Positions 43,623-52,325 of a stretch of 64,000 bases of DNA are shown here, one piece after another; the first letter of the stretch is position 1, and the number at the start of each line of letters is the position of its first letter. The translations under genes were made by a program, and so were the position numbers. A model generated the notes under the pieces. The model was not told the origin of the DNA. It was given only the letters and a program-made list of their open reading frames with translations, and did no database searches. This DNA is from Candidatus Obscuribacterales bacterium (lineage in GTDB: Bacteria; Cyanobacteriota; Vampirovibrionia; Obscuribacterales; Obscuribacteraceae): assembly GCA_020634035.1 (NCBI GenBank), contig JACKCM010000001.1:186001-250000 (forward strand), in the 5' to 3' direction.

Positions 43623-44924
43623 ATGGATCAAAAAGAATCCGGACCGGCAAAGGACCCTGGACCCGACCAGAACAAGTCAGGACGGTTCAGGCAGACCTTC
43701 GCTTCCTTGAAAGAGAGGAACTTCCGAATCTATGCCACCGGCCAGCTGATTTCGCTGATCGGGACATGGATGCAGATTACCGCGCTACCCTGGCTGGTCT
43801 ACACCATCACCAAGTCAGCCTCAGCTCTGGGCATGGTCTCCTTCGCAGGAAGCCTGCCACTGTTGCTGCTGACCTACTTCGGTGGAACCCTGGCGGACAA
43901 GTTCGACAGGAAAAAGGTGCTGATCACGATGCAGTCCCTGGCAATGGTCCAGGCTGTGCTGCTGTTTGCTGTCGCCTTTTACGGACTGACCAGCATCTAC
44001 CTTCTGGTAGCGCTTGCGCTTTTCAGCGGTTGTATTACGGCACTGGATCTCCCTTCGCGACAGGCTTTCGTAGCCGATCTCGTCGGCAAAGAGAATCTCA
44101 CCAATGCCATTTCCCTAAACTCAGCAATCTGGAACTCTTCCAGAATGATTGGACCGGCTCTCGCGGGTCTTATCATCGGTCTATTCGGTGAATCAATTTG
44201 CTTCGGGATCAATGCTTTCAGTTTCCTGGCTTCGCTGGGGACTCTTATGGCACTGAAAGTGGTGCCAAAGAAAGCAGACGAGAACGAGCCCTGCGGCGAA
44301 GCAGACCAGCCTTGCAAGGAGAACGAAAGCGTTCTTCAAGTGATGCTCAATCCAGCTCTTCTCAGCGTGCTTCTGCTCTCGATGATCACAAGCACGTTCG
44401 GCTTCACCCACGGCATTCTCATGCCTGTGATTGTCGATGAGATTCTGAAAGGCAGCGCCGAAACCCTGGGCATTCTCTCGGCGGCAGCCGGGCTTGGAGC
44501 TCTTATGGGTTCACTGACCCTGGCTGGCACGAAGAACAACCAGCACCTGCGCTCGACCATAGGTCTGGCCTGTCTGGTTCTCTCCCTGGCGATCTTCACT
44601 CTTGGCCAGTCGGCTTCCTTGACGCTCTCCATTGCAGCTGTCGCCCTGGCCGGTGCTTCGGTCAGTATGCAGCTCTCGGGCGGAATGTCCATCGTGCAGC
44701 ACACAGTGAGCAATTCCATGCGAGGCAGAATCATGGGTGTCTACTCCACCTGCATGATCGGCTTCGCTCCCTTCGCAGCAATGCTCGCCGGCACGCTTGG
44801 CTCGTCAATCGGCGTCACCGCCACTTTGTCTCTCTGTGCAGCGGTGGTGGCAGGTTCAGCCTTGCTCTACCTGCTCTACATGCTCTACACGAGACTGACA
44901 AATCCGGGCAAAGACAGACACTGA
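43623..44924 (+). CDS. MFS exporter (MFS_3 / enterobactin-exporter-like)
   Basis: 433 residues, about 12 hydrophobic segments. The first loop shows LADKFDRKKVL (MFS motif A) and the N-terminal segment contains GQLISLIGTWMQ, typical of the MFS_3 group of drug/siderophore exporters. A charged cytoplasmic loop with several Cys (CGEADQPCKE) joins the two halves. The substrate is unknown. Single gene with its own terminator, followed by palindrome copy 10 and IS1380 copy 2. A TATAGGAGCC site lies before the ATG. Confidence 0.88.
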   Translation: MDQKESGPAKDPGPDQNKSGRFRQTFASLKERNFRIYATGQLISLIGTWMQITALPWLVYTITKSASALGMVSFAGSLPLLLLTYFGGTLADKFDRKKVLITMQSLAMVQAVLLFAVAFYGLTSIYLLVALALFSGCITALDLPSRQAFVADLVGKENLTNAISLNSAIWNSSRMIGPALAGLIIGLFGESICFGINAFSFLASLGTLMALKVVPKKADENEPCGEADQPCKENESVLQVMLNPALLSVLLLSMITSTFGFTHGILMPVIVDEILKGSAETLGILSAAAGLGALMGSLTLAGTKNNQHLRSTIGLACLVLSLAIFTLGQSASLTLSIAAVALAGASVSMQLSGGMSIVQHTVSNSMRGRIMGVYSTCMIGFAPFAAMLAGTLGSSIGVTATLSLCAAVVAGSALLYLLYMLYTRLTNPGKDRH

Positions 44925-44940
44925 AGAAGCTGAGTTATGG

Positions 44941-44985
44941 ACAGGCATGGAGGTAGCACCGCTATCATTCATGCCTGTTCTTTTA
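44941..44985 (+). terminator. intrinsic terminator of the MFS gene
   Basis: ACAGGCATG/CATGCCTGT arms followed by TCTTTTAG. Confidence 0.8.
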
Positions 44986-44997
44986 GCAAGGTTTTCT

Positions 44998-45012
44998 ACT
45001 ATCGTTTATAGT
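44998..45012 (+). repeat. terminator-associated palindrome, copy 10
   Basis: Perfect half-sites ACTAT-CGTTT-ATAGT. Exactly 8 bp (45013-45020) separate it from the target duplication of IS1380 copy 2, the same offset as at copy 2. Confidence 0.85.
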
Positions 45013-45024
45013 TATCTACCCAGA

Positions 45025-46771
45025 CCGTAATTATTCACGGGAGTGACACTAATCTAATTTTCAAAAAGCACAAAAGCCCTGTCATTTGGCTCAAAATCTG
45101 AAGTTACCACACACCAGAAATCAGCAAAGAACGAGGCTTTTGATTTGACACAGTGTAAAACAGCAGGCGCAACAGAACAAGGCCAAATGACCCTGGATTT
45201 GGGGGTGGGGAAGTTAATTCGAGCAAACTTTGACGGTGGGCAGATCTCAAGCGACGGAGGATTGCTGCTTCTTCGAAATGCCGATCAGGAGCTAGAGTTA
45301 ACAGAAATGGCTCAGTATTGCTTTGGCGACCGGAGAAGACCAGATCTACTACGACACTCCATACAGAACTTACTGCGCCAGAGAATCTACGGAATCGCCG
45401 CTGGCTACGAAGATTGCAACGATGCTGCCAGGCTCAGAAATGACAGCATGCACAAGCTATCGGTCGGAATCAAGCCAAACGATGAGGCCTCTCTGGCATC
45501 TCAACCCACCCTCTCCCGCTGGGAGAACTCTGTAGACAAAGCTGGATTGGGAGCTTTGCAGAAATTGTTAGTCACAACATTCATCAAGCAGGTAAAGAAA
45601 CGACCAAAGGTTTTGAAGCTATCCGTCGACACAACCTGCGACGAAGTCCATGGCTATCAGCAACTATCTTTCTACAACGGGTTCTACGGAACCGCATGCT
45701 ACACGCCACTTTTCATTTTTACCGAAGATGGCTTTCCCCTGGCGGCTTTGCTGCGAGCAGGCAATGCCGGGAAGTACGACGGGACGTTGCGAATGCTAGG
45801 GCCTGTGGTTGAGGAACTTCGCAGACGCTGGCCTGGACTTCGAATTGAACTCACTGCAGACGCCGCATTTGCCGCTCCCGATATCTACAACTATTGCGAG
45901 GAAAACCGCATCACCTACTACATCGCCATTGCCGAAAACAATGCCCTGAAAAGCAAATCGAAGAATTTTGTTCAATCTGTAGAGAACCTGTACAACGAGT
46001 ATTCTCAGCTTGAACCTGAAAACGTTCTGACATGGCGCCAGAACGAGGAACGCACACGGTTCGAAACGAAAGAACAGGGACGCATGCAAGAAAATTTCGA
46101 AGCCGAGCAAGTCTACATCCGCAGGTACACAGAGTTTCCATACCAGGCAAAAGAGTGGCCCCACGAGCGTAGAATCATTTGCAAAGTTGAACGAACCTCC
46201 AAAGGAACTGATATCCGCTACGTTGTAACCAACTCGAAGAAGAATAGACCGGCAAAGGTTTACGAAAAGTACTGCCAGCGGGCTCAATGCGAAAACTGGA
46301 TCAAAGATCTCAAAAACTATCTGCGTTGTGATCGCACTAGCTGTCAGGAATTCAAAGCAAATCAGCTTCGTCTTCTGCTACATACCTTCGCCTACATTCT
46401 TCTCTGGAAGCTGAAAATGAAAGCAGGGCTGAAAAATTCGACCATCGAAACCGTCCGTCTCCATCTAATTAAAGTGGGAGTTCTGGTAACCGAGTCGGTC
46501 CGACGAATCTCGCTCAAGTTTTCGTCCAATCATCCCTGGCAAGATGAGTTTCGCAGAGCCTGGCAAACAGGGTAAAACCAGCCTGGACAGAACAATCCAA
46601 ACACATTCTCCCCTCTCAAAGGCTGGTTTTACCCTGTCTAAGTTCGCTGTTCACGATATTTTTCACTGATACTCCTCTGAATTTTTCTCCAGAAAAAGTC
46701 CCAAAAGACTAAAAAACCTTTTGATTTCGGCTCTCTCTCCACTTGGATACTATATGTATGAATAGACCGGG
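45025..46771 (+). mobile_element. IS1380-family insertion sequence, copy 2
   Basis: 1,747 bp, flanked by the 4-bp direct repeat CAGA (45021-45024 and 46772-46775). Left end CCGTAATTATTCA, right end CCCGGTCTATTCA read inward. Nearly identical to the element at 3005-4751, except in a 60-bp stretch near the right end (46681-46740) where the two differ at about one base in five. Confidence 0.92.
45145..46575 (+). CDS. IS1380-family DDE transposase (copy 2)
   Basis: 476 residues from a TTG start, intact. Same motifs as copy 1 (KLSVDTTCDEVHGYQ, ELTADAAFAAPDIYNYCE, QCENWIKDLKN). Differences from copy 1 are clustered, for example KNRPAKVYEKY here against RNRPAKIYEKY, suggesting that one copy has exchanged a segment with another variant. 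Probably active. Confidence 0.92.
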   Translation: MTQCKTAGATEQGQMTLDLGVGKLIRANFDGGQISSDGGLLLLRNADQELELTEMAQYCFGDRRRPDLLRHSIQNLLRQRIYGIAAGYEDCNDAARLRNDSMHKLSVGIKPNDEASLASQPTLSRWENSVDKAGLGALQKLLVTTFIKQVKKRPKVLKLSVDTTCDEVHGYQQLSFYNGFYGTACYTPLFIFTEDGFPLAALLRAGNAGKYDGTLRMLGPVVEELRRRWPGLRIELTADAAFAAPDIYNYCEENRITYYIAIAENNALKSKSKNFVQSVENLYNEYSQLEPENVLTWRQNEERTRFETKEQGRMQENFEAEQVYIRRYTEFPYQAKEWPHERRIICKVERTSKGTDIRYVVTNSKKNRPAKVYEKYCQRAQCENWIKDLKNYLRCDRTSCQEFKANQLRLLLHTFAYILLWKLKMKAGLKNSTIETVRLHLIKVGVLVTESVRRISLKFSSNHPWQDEFRRAWQTG

Positions 46772-46790
46772 CAGAGAGCAGATCCAGACT

Positions 46791-46823
46791 TTGACAAATC
46801 TTCTTCGAAATGATGTATATAGA
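46791..46823 (+). promoter_or_regulatory. possible promoter of the 46.9 kb gene
   Basis: A consensus TTGACA at 46791-46796 precedes an AT-rich TATATAGA stretch (46816-46823) with a 19-21-bp gap, longer than ideal. It lies just outside the right end of IS1380 copy 2. Confidence 0.3.
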
Positions 46824-46878
46824 TAGTATCGCCGCTCAAAATTCTGAGTAGCCTCACGCTCCACTTACCAGATAAACC

Positions 46879-47229
46879 ATGCCAAAGTCCACTGAAGACA
46901 AAGAAGCTTTATTGAACGCTGCCTACGATCTTTTCAAGCAAGATCCGGAGAGATATGGCAATGAATCGGCTATCAAAGAGCTCGAAGAGACAGTGCCGGG
47001 TTTTTCGGAAAGACAGTACAAATCGGCATGGACGAGGGTTATAAGCCTTTTTGAAAATGCCTGTAAGCTTGTTTTTCGATGGTCCACAGACAAACCGCCC
47101 GGAACCGTATTTGAACTACCGGACGAGAATCGCATTTTCGTGGACGACCTGACCAAGCAATGCCGGGGTTTCAGCGAAGATCAGTATCTGGAAGCGCTGG
47201 AATACGGATTTAAGAAAGCGATTTTTTAG
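46879..47229 (+). CDS. small hypothetical protein
   Basis: 116 residues, soluble, acidic and helical. It contains two similar halves: a PGFSERQYKSAWTRVISLFENA stretch and a RGFSEDQYLEALEYGFKKAI stretch, so it may be an internal duplication of a roughly 50-residue unit. Family unknown. Its 3' end overlaps the end of the convergent HD-hydrolase gene by 20 bp. Confidence 0.6.
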   Translation: MPKSTEDKEALLNAAYDLFKQDPERYGNESAIKELEETVPGFSERQYKSAWTRVISLFENACKLVFRWSTDKPPGTVFELPDENRIFVDDLTKQCRGFSEDQYLEALEYGFKKAIF

Positions 47230-47911
47230 GGAAATAATCTTCTTCCAGCTCGGGCTCCGGTGGATTTTTGATCGCCTCTTCCAGTTGATTGCAGGCGTCA
47301 TGTAGCTCTTCGAGAAGATAAGTATCGGTCTCTTCGGCAATAGGCAGATAAATTTCGCGTGATTCGGATAGATAAGCTTTCTTCAAATCCTGATCCAACC
47401 ACAGGGCAGCTTCTCGAACACTGTCCAGCCGGTCTGCTAGTTTGACAATTTTGGATGCAACGCTTGCCTGGCGGATTCTCTGATAATAGATATTTTTAGC
47501 CGACTGCTTCTGCTCCGGGCTCTCCCCCACCTCGGCTTCCGGCACAGTGAGCACCGATACCAACATGGCCACCGAACGTCCAAACTCTCTTTCTATTTCG
47601 ACTACCCCGATTCTGCCTCTTTTAGCTTCGATGACGTCATGAAGCATGGCGCCGAGAACAGTAACCGGATCTTTCATCTCCAGCTCTTCCAGGATAATCA
47701 TGGCCACCCGCATTGGATGGACTATATAAGGCAGACCACGTTTGGCGCTGGCATAACTGGCTCTTCTATACTCTCCCTGGTGTGCATCTTCGGCAAAGGC
47801 GAGCGCCTTTTCCAATCTCTGTCTTTCATGAATAGGATATTCATCCAGTTTCAACACAAGTTTGTGCCGAATCTGAGCTGTTATTTTTCGCTTTGACAGT
47901 GGTTCGGTCAT
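47210..47911 (-). CDS. SpoT/Mesh1-like HD-domain hydrolase
   Basis: About 233 residues. Matches small alarmone hydrolases (ppGpp 3'-pyrophosphohydrolase type): HQGEYRRASYASAKRGLPYIVHPMRVA split over the first HD helices, the metal-site GAMLHDVIEAKRG, and KIVKLADRLDSVREA. The usual HDxxED motif reads HDVIEA here, so the second acidic residue is missing, which could change activity or substrate. It has no synthetase domain. The ATG at 47911 is preferred over an upstream TTG. Overlaps the convergent gene by 20 bp. Confidence 0.75.
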   Translation of the reverse strand: MTEPLSKRKITAQIRHKLVLKLDEYPIHERQRLEKALAFAEDAHQGEYRRASYASAKRGLPYIVHPMRVAMIILEELEMKDPVTVLGAMLHDVIEAKRGRIGVVEIEREFGRSVAMLVSVLTVPEAEVGESPEQKQSAKNIYYQRIRQASVASKIVKLADRLDSVREAALWLDQDLKKAYLSESREIYLPIAEETDTYLLEELHDACNQLEEAIKNPPEPELEEDYFPKKSLS

Positions 47912-47984
47912 GGTCCGGTTCAATCCAGAATATGAGGGTTTTTCTGCACAAGGCAAATTATACCCTTTCTAATCTAGATTCTTT

Positions 47985-47999
47985 CCTATGTTCTATAGT
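47985..47999 (+). repeat. terminator-associated palindrome, copy 11
   Basis: CCTAT-GTTCT-ATAGT. Both flanking genes are on the minus strand; the spacer is still T-rich on the plus strand. Confidence 0.65.
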
Positions 48000-48009
48000 A
48001 TCTTAGAAG

Positions 48010-48064
48010 CAAAGAAAAGACGAGCAGATTCGGCTCCGGTTATAGATTGACCGGAACAGAACCC
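48010..48064 (-). terminator. probable terminator of the thioesterase gene
   Basis: GTTCCGGT/ACCGGAGC arms on the minus strand, followed after a short gap by TCTTTTCTTT. Weaker than the others because the T-run is not directly at the stem. Confidence 0.45.
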
Positions 48065-48103
48065 ACCCATCTCTTCAAAAACTCAAGAAGCTAGATTGCA
48101 AAA

Positions 48104-48604
48104 TCAGGCGCCACAGGACTTACACTTGCGGCGAGTCTTGCCTTTGCTTTTGCTTTTGGCTTTGCCCGATTTCTTGGCACTCTTATCTCCGTCGGAAAGA
48201 CCGAGCTTCTTGCGCCATTTTTCATCCCTGAGGCCGGAAGCGACAGGAATCGATTTGCCGGCTTTGTCCACCGCCACATAGACCACTTCGGCCTCGGTGA
48301 CCGGAACGAACTTGCCGTCACGATCCGCCTCCACCCAGACTTTTGTGGTGATGGAAGTGGTACCGACGGCGGTAACTTCGGCCCAGCAGGTGAGGATATC
48401 ACCCACATGGACCGGCTTCTTGAACTCGACCTCCTTGGCGGAGACGGTAACGATTCGATGGCTGCAAATTTTTCTTGCTGCAACCGCGCCGGCGACATCG
48501 ATGTGGCTCAGGATGACACCACCAAAGATGTTGCCGGCACCGTTGATGTCCTTGGGGAACATAACGACGCGGATTGCAGGGCAGCCTTTGCGGATTTTCT
48601 TCAT
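48104..48604 (-). CDS. acyl-CoA thioesterase, YciA-like hotdog fold
   Basis: 166 residues. The pattern VMFPKDINGAGNIFGGVILSHID (hotdog helix with the catalytic-region Asp), VTVSAKEVEFKKPVHVGDIL and TSITTKVWVEA is characteristic of YciA/acyl-CoA hydrolases, which cleave CoA thioesters in the cytoplasm. A C-terminal basic extension (about 35 residues, many Lys) ends in CKSCGA, absent from ordinary family members. Monocistronic or downstream of the HEVGGH gene (35-bp gap). Confidence 0.88.
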   Translation of the reverse strand: MKKIRKGCPAIRVVMFPKDINGAGNIFGGVILSHIDVAGAVAARKICSHRIVTVSAKEVEFKKPVHVGDILTCWAEVTAVGTTSITTKVWVEADRDGKFVPVTEAEVVYVAVDKAGKSIPVASGLRDEKWRKKLGLSDGDKSAKKSGKAKSKSKGKTRRKCKSCGA

Positions 48605-48639
48605 AACTTGCCCTCTAGGCTTTAGTTGAACGACAACAG

Positions 48640-50172
48640 CTAGAACCGGTCCGGATGGCTCACGTGACTGGCCAGCTTTTCCAGATTGAAAAGATCCTGC
48701 CTTCTGGTTTTGTTGTAGGCAGGCGTATCACAGAGAAGACACTGCTCCTCATAAAGCTCCGCCAGAAGACCCAGAGCGAGTTCATTCACTCGCTGGGACT
48801 GCTTTTGAAAATCTGTGGCATTATCAACGGACAGTTGCTCCATGGCAAGCATGGAAGCAGCCACCACATGCCGAGCCTCCACCGGTAGCTCTTCGTCGAG
48901 CTCTCCGGAGAGTAGCTCTTTGAGAAGCTGACTGGTGGTCGCCTCATCCGATTCACCCCAGGTGCACAGGTCTTTCAAAGACCGGTCCTTGAGGCTGTTA
49001 AGCTGCTGCTCAACAATGAGCGCTGCCGATTCTTCTACCAGAGCTCGAAAGTCTTCAAGCTCCATAGTGATGGCCGGCTCGTCTATGGCGTTCAGCCAGA
49101 TCAGCTCTTGCGGTAGATTGCCACCACAGGCTTCCTTGAAGCGTACCTCGAGCTCTTCGATATAGCGGTCGGAGCAATTGAGGCGTTTCAAGACAGCGAT
49201 TGAGAACATTACTCTCAAGACATCGAATGGGTGAGCTGATACACCGTTGACCAGACTGAAAGAGCTGGTGCGGGACAGCTTCCGCTTTCGATTTGTTTGC
49301 GAGAGAACCAGAATCAATCCGTTGACAAAAGCGGGTCCCAGATTGAGGACACCACAGGCATCGCAAAAAAGCTCTTGAGACCAGGTAGCGAACACCTCGC
49401 TCAGAAAGGTACTGACGGCGACTTCTTTGTATGGTCGCCGGAAGAGACCCGGTTTCTTCGGCACTTTCACCCGGGCAGAGCCTGAGGGCAGAGTACCGGC
49501 GCGAAGGGTCTTACGGACACTCTTACGAACCAACTCTCTGACCTCAGTCGAAAAACCGGTGATTTTAGAGAGCAGCACGTGACCGCCTACCTCATGACCT
49601 TCGATGAAGTACAGAGGGGCGAAATCGGCGTATTGCACCGGCTTGGCAATAAAGGCTAGAGGCATGTCCCTGGTGGGTGCTATCGTGTAGGGCTCGTCAT
49701 CAGAATCGACGAAGAAGCCGAGCGGATCGAGGTCGGTAAGATAACCGCTCTCTTTCAGTTTTTCAGCCACCTTCTCGTCTTCGAGAAAGCGCCTGTACAG
49801 ATTGCTGATCACCGAAAGGTATGCTTTCAAGCTATGGTCTTTTTGCTCGAGCTGGACGATAGGCATCGACAGTGTCCCGAAAACCGCAGCGAGTTGTTCG
49901 CGAACGTTTTTCACAGCCTGGGCCGACTTGCCTGTCATCGACTTCTCTGCTTGATTGAGAGCCGCCTCCAGAACTTCGAGATAAAGCGTGTGGTAGCGCC
50001 TGGGCAGCGTTTTTCGACCGGATGCGAGTACGCTCCGGAAAGGTTCGAGCCCTGAGGCGTCTGATCTGCTGGCGTCTAAAAATGGATTGACGACGTCTAT
50101 GCGCCTGCTCAATACATCCTTCACCTTATCTGATACCACTTTATAATCACCGAGTGAATTCGGAATGGTCAT
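48640..50172 (-). CDS. HEVGGH-type zinc metalloprotease-like protein
   Basis: 510 residues. A zinc site IEGHEVGGHVLLSKITG lies near residue 195. About 80 residues later, EVFATWSQELFCDACGVLNLG supplies a likely third acidic ligand, the arrangement of gluzincin-type peptidases. No signal peptide, so probably cytoplasmic. The remainder is helical and not recognised. It shares the HEVG core with the QEGLA protein at 24 kb, but the rest differs. Located 35 bp upstream of the thioesterase gene on the same strand. Confidence 0.65.
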   Translation of the reverse strand: MTIPNSLGDYKVVSDKVKDVLSRRIDVVNPFLDASRSDASGLEPFRSVLASGRKTLPRRYHTLYLEVLEAALNQAEKSMTGKSAQAVKNVREQLAAVFGTLSMPIVQLEQKDHSLKAYLSVISNLYRRFLEDEKVAEKLKESGYLTDLDPLGFFVDSDDEPYTIAPTRDMPLAFIAKPVQYADFAPLYFIEGHEVGGHVLLSKITGFSTEVRELVRKSVRKTLRAGTLPSGSARVKVPKKPGLFRRPYKEVAVSTFLSEVFATWSQELFCDACGVLNLGPAFVNGLILVLSQTNRKRKLSRTSSFSLVNGVSAHPFDVLRVMFSIAVLKRLNCSDRYIEELEVRFKEACGGNLPQELIWLNAIDEPAITMELEDFRALVEESAALIVEQQLNSLKDRSLKDLCTWGESDEATTSQLLKELLSGELDEELPVEARHVVAASMLAMEQLSVDNATDFQKQSQRVNELALGLLAELYEEQCLLCDTPAYNKTRRQDLFNLEKLASHVSHPDRF

Positions 50173-50763
50173 GATTGCCTCCCGGTGTTATCGGAATTCG
50201 AGAGAAAAAGCAGGTTGGTTATTAGATTTCGGCTTGAATAAGATTTCTGAGAATCAGAAAAAAAACAGAGAACAAGCTAAGTTATTGAGTTCAGTAGGTA
50301 ATCTTCAAGCTTAATAAAATGCCTGAGACAGAATTAGCGCGAATGCTCCATCCGGCCTTCGCTTCGTTGCCAAGGACGATTCCAGGTAACCTTCTGTGGC
50401 GCATTATTAAGAAGCCTGCACCCCTCTTGGCTTCCCGGTGTCAATTGATCGATTCATAGTTAGCAGAGCTAAAATACAAAACTTGCATATCCGCTCCATA
50501 CAGGGCCAGCTTGCAGGCCAGCAGGGTTTACAAGGGGGATCATGCCAGCTTGAGATCTTTGATCATGAGTTCTTATACTGTTGAGGTCTACTTTCTCGAT
50601 TCCGAATGAGTCTTTCATAGCACTCCAATTCAAGTTTTCTACTGACCTTTATTATTAACAAACAAGCCACCGCATTTGGTGACCCGACGTAGCACACCTG
50701 CACATTTTTCAGTGTTCGTCTCGTCCGGTCTTCCCGTGGGGCTAGTAATAGAAGAGAACCCCT
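50173..50763. other. intergenic region between divergent genes
   Basis: About 590 bp, no supported gene, no terminator and no palindrome. Promoters for both directions must lie here. Confidence 0.4.
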
Positions 50764-51456
50764 ATGACGCACCGAGACCAAATTCTCGCCCTCGTCAGGC
50801 ACGGTCACTCCTTCGCAAACGATGAGACCGAAAAGCCTGCCGACGGATATTATTACAAGCTCTCAGGGTCCGACAAAAGTGTCGGAGTTACAGAGAGAGG
50901 TTTACAGCAATGCGATAGAGCTTCGGCACTACTGGCGATGCTATTTCCCGAGGAGAATCCGATCGAAGATGTCTGGATCTCCGAATACGACCGGACTGAT
51001 CTCTCGGCCGGCCGCATCATTCAAAGCTTGCCCTATGTGCCGGCTTTGAGATGCGATCCGCGCCTGAACAAAAGAGAGTACGGGCAGTTCTGGAATATGA
51101 CTTATCTCGGAGTGGAAAAACTTCACCCCGAACAGTTCAAGCTCTACAAAGATCTAGGCGCTCTCAAATACCGCCCACCAGGCGGCGAGAATTACTTTGA
51201 TCTTTTCGAGCGCACCGAGGAATTCGTCAGAGAGAACCTCGAAAACAGTTCCGGCCACCAGATGATTGTCGGTCACTCCGCCTCTCTTTTGGCGCTGATT
51301 CGAGAGCTGGAAGGCCTCGAAGACAGCGAGGTGGTTCGGCAGTATCACTGCGTCTCCATCCCGAACGCCTACATTGTGCTCTACGCACGAAAAGGTCGGG
51401 AAGATTCCTGGAGACGCCTGTCGCTCTTCGAAGCGATTGCCACCGCAGGACGATAA
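50764..51456 (+). CDS. histidine phosphatase-family protein, cytoplasmic
   Basis: 230 residues. Catalytic signature LVRHGHSFAN (RHG, phosphorylated His), SEYDRTDLSAGRI, NKREYGQFW and MIVGHSASLLALI (second His): a phosphoglycerate-mutase-like phosphatase. The substrate is unknown. It is followed after 3 bp by a second gene of the same superfamily, so they are coupled. AGAAGAGAACCCCT precedes the ATG. Confidence 0.85.
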   Translation: MTHRDQILALVRHGHSFANDETEKPADGYYYKLSGSDKSVGVTERGLQQCDRASALLAMLFPEENPIEDVWISEYDRTDLSAGRIIQSLPYVPALRCDPRLNKREYGQFWNMTYLGVEKLHPEQFKLYKDLGALKYRPPGGENYFDLFERTEEFVRENLENSSGHQMIVGHSASLLALIRELEGLEDSEVVRQYHCVSIPNAYIVLYARKGREDSWRRLSLFEAIATAGR

Positions 51457-51459
51457 ACC

Positions 51460-52227
51460 ATGAGCATGCTCTCAATATTTAGTTTGATCCTGCCGCTGCT
51501 GTTTGTGGGCTGGATCTTTCACCGCTGTTTCGGTCAAAGAGATCTTTTCGTCATCAAGCTGATTCGCCACGGCCAGTCCATGGAGAATGCAGGCTTAGTG
51601 CACTCGAAAGATGTCGGCGACCAGGCCATCGAACTGACAGCCACCGGTCACGACCAGGCCAGGGCAAGAGGCGCAGCTATTGGCAAGAAAGCCCTGACTG
51701 ATGCCTTTATCTTTCTGTCTCCCTACAGGCGAACGGTTGATACTTTGATCGGTATCCTCCGTGGTGCCGGATTCACAGACGCCGAAATCGCCGCAATGAA
51801 ACTCCATCAAGATCCGCTCTTGCGTGAGATGGAAGCCGGCTATGCGCCTCTGGCCGAACAGGTCGAAAAACGAAGGCTACACCGCTATTTCTACTATCGC
51901 TTCGACGGAGGTGAAAGTCCGGCAGATGTCTATGACCGGATTTCCGGCTTCATAGGCTCTCTCTGGCGTTTCATGAAGAAAGAGCGCTCTGCCTTCTACT
52001 TTCCCTTCTTCGGCAAACGGACTCCTCGAACCGTCTATATCGTCGGACATGGACTTGCCCACCGCATCTTCGTCATGCGCTGGCTCCATCTCACCGTCGA
52101 TGAATTCGATCGACTGGAGAATCCGGACAACTGCGACGAGATCACCATCGCTCCGGCTAAATGGCTGGATAAACCGCAGATAGTCCGGGGACGCTGGGGA
52201 GTGCAAGGTCTGCGCTTCCGGCTATGA
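51460..52227 (+). CDS. membrane-anchored histidine phosphatase-family protein
   Basis: 255 residues. An N-terminal transmembrane segment (SIFSLILPLLFVGWIFH) is followed by LIRHGQSMEN, SPYRRTVDTLIGIL, LREMEAGY and YIVGHGLAHRIFVMRW, i.e. a full catalytic set. Starts 3 bp after the previous phosphatase gene. Divergent from it in sequence, so this is not a recent duplication. One soluble and one anchored enzyme suggests that they act on the same pathway. Confidence 0.85.
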   Translation: MSMLSIFSLILPLLFVGWIFHRCFGQRDLFVIKLIRHGQSMENAGLVHSKDVGDQAIELTATGHDQARARGAAIGKKALTDAFIFLSPYRRTVDTLIGILRGAGFTDAEIAAMKLHQDPLLREMEAGYAPLAEQVEKRRLHRYFYYRFDGGESPADVYDRISGFIGSLWRFMKKERSAFYFPFFGKRTPRTVYIVGHGLAHRIFVMRWLHLTVDEFDRLENPDNCDEITIAPAKWLDKPQIVRGRWGVQGLRFRL

Positions 52228-52247
52228 ACATCGCCGACGGATTTTGA

Positions 52248-52277
52248 ATCGCCTCTTTCGAGGCGATTCTTCTTTTG
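52248..52277 (+). terminator. intrinsic terminator of the phosphatase pair
   Basis: AATCGCCTC/GAGGCGATT arms with a TTTC loop, followed by CTTCTTTTG. Confidence 0.85.
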
Positions 52278-52287
52278 AAGAGCTTAT

Positions 52288-52302
52288 ACTATTTACTATA
52301 GT
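52288..52302 (+). repeat. terminator-associated palindrome, copy 12
   Basis: Perfect half-sites ACTAT-TTACT-ATAGT, 11 bp past the terminator. Confidence 0.85.
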
Positions 52303-52325
52303 TTATAAACATAAACGGAGAGTTC

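Noticed and set aside
46814..46834. TATATAGATAGTAT stretch as a fifteenth palindrome copy
   Set aside because: It lacks the ACTAT half at the right spacing and no terminator precedes it; it fits better as part of a promoter.
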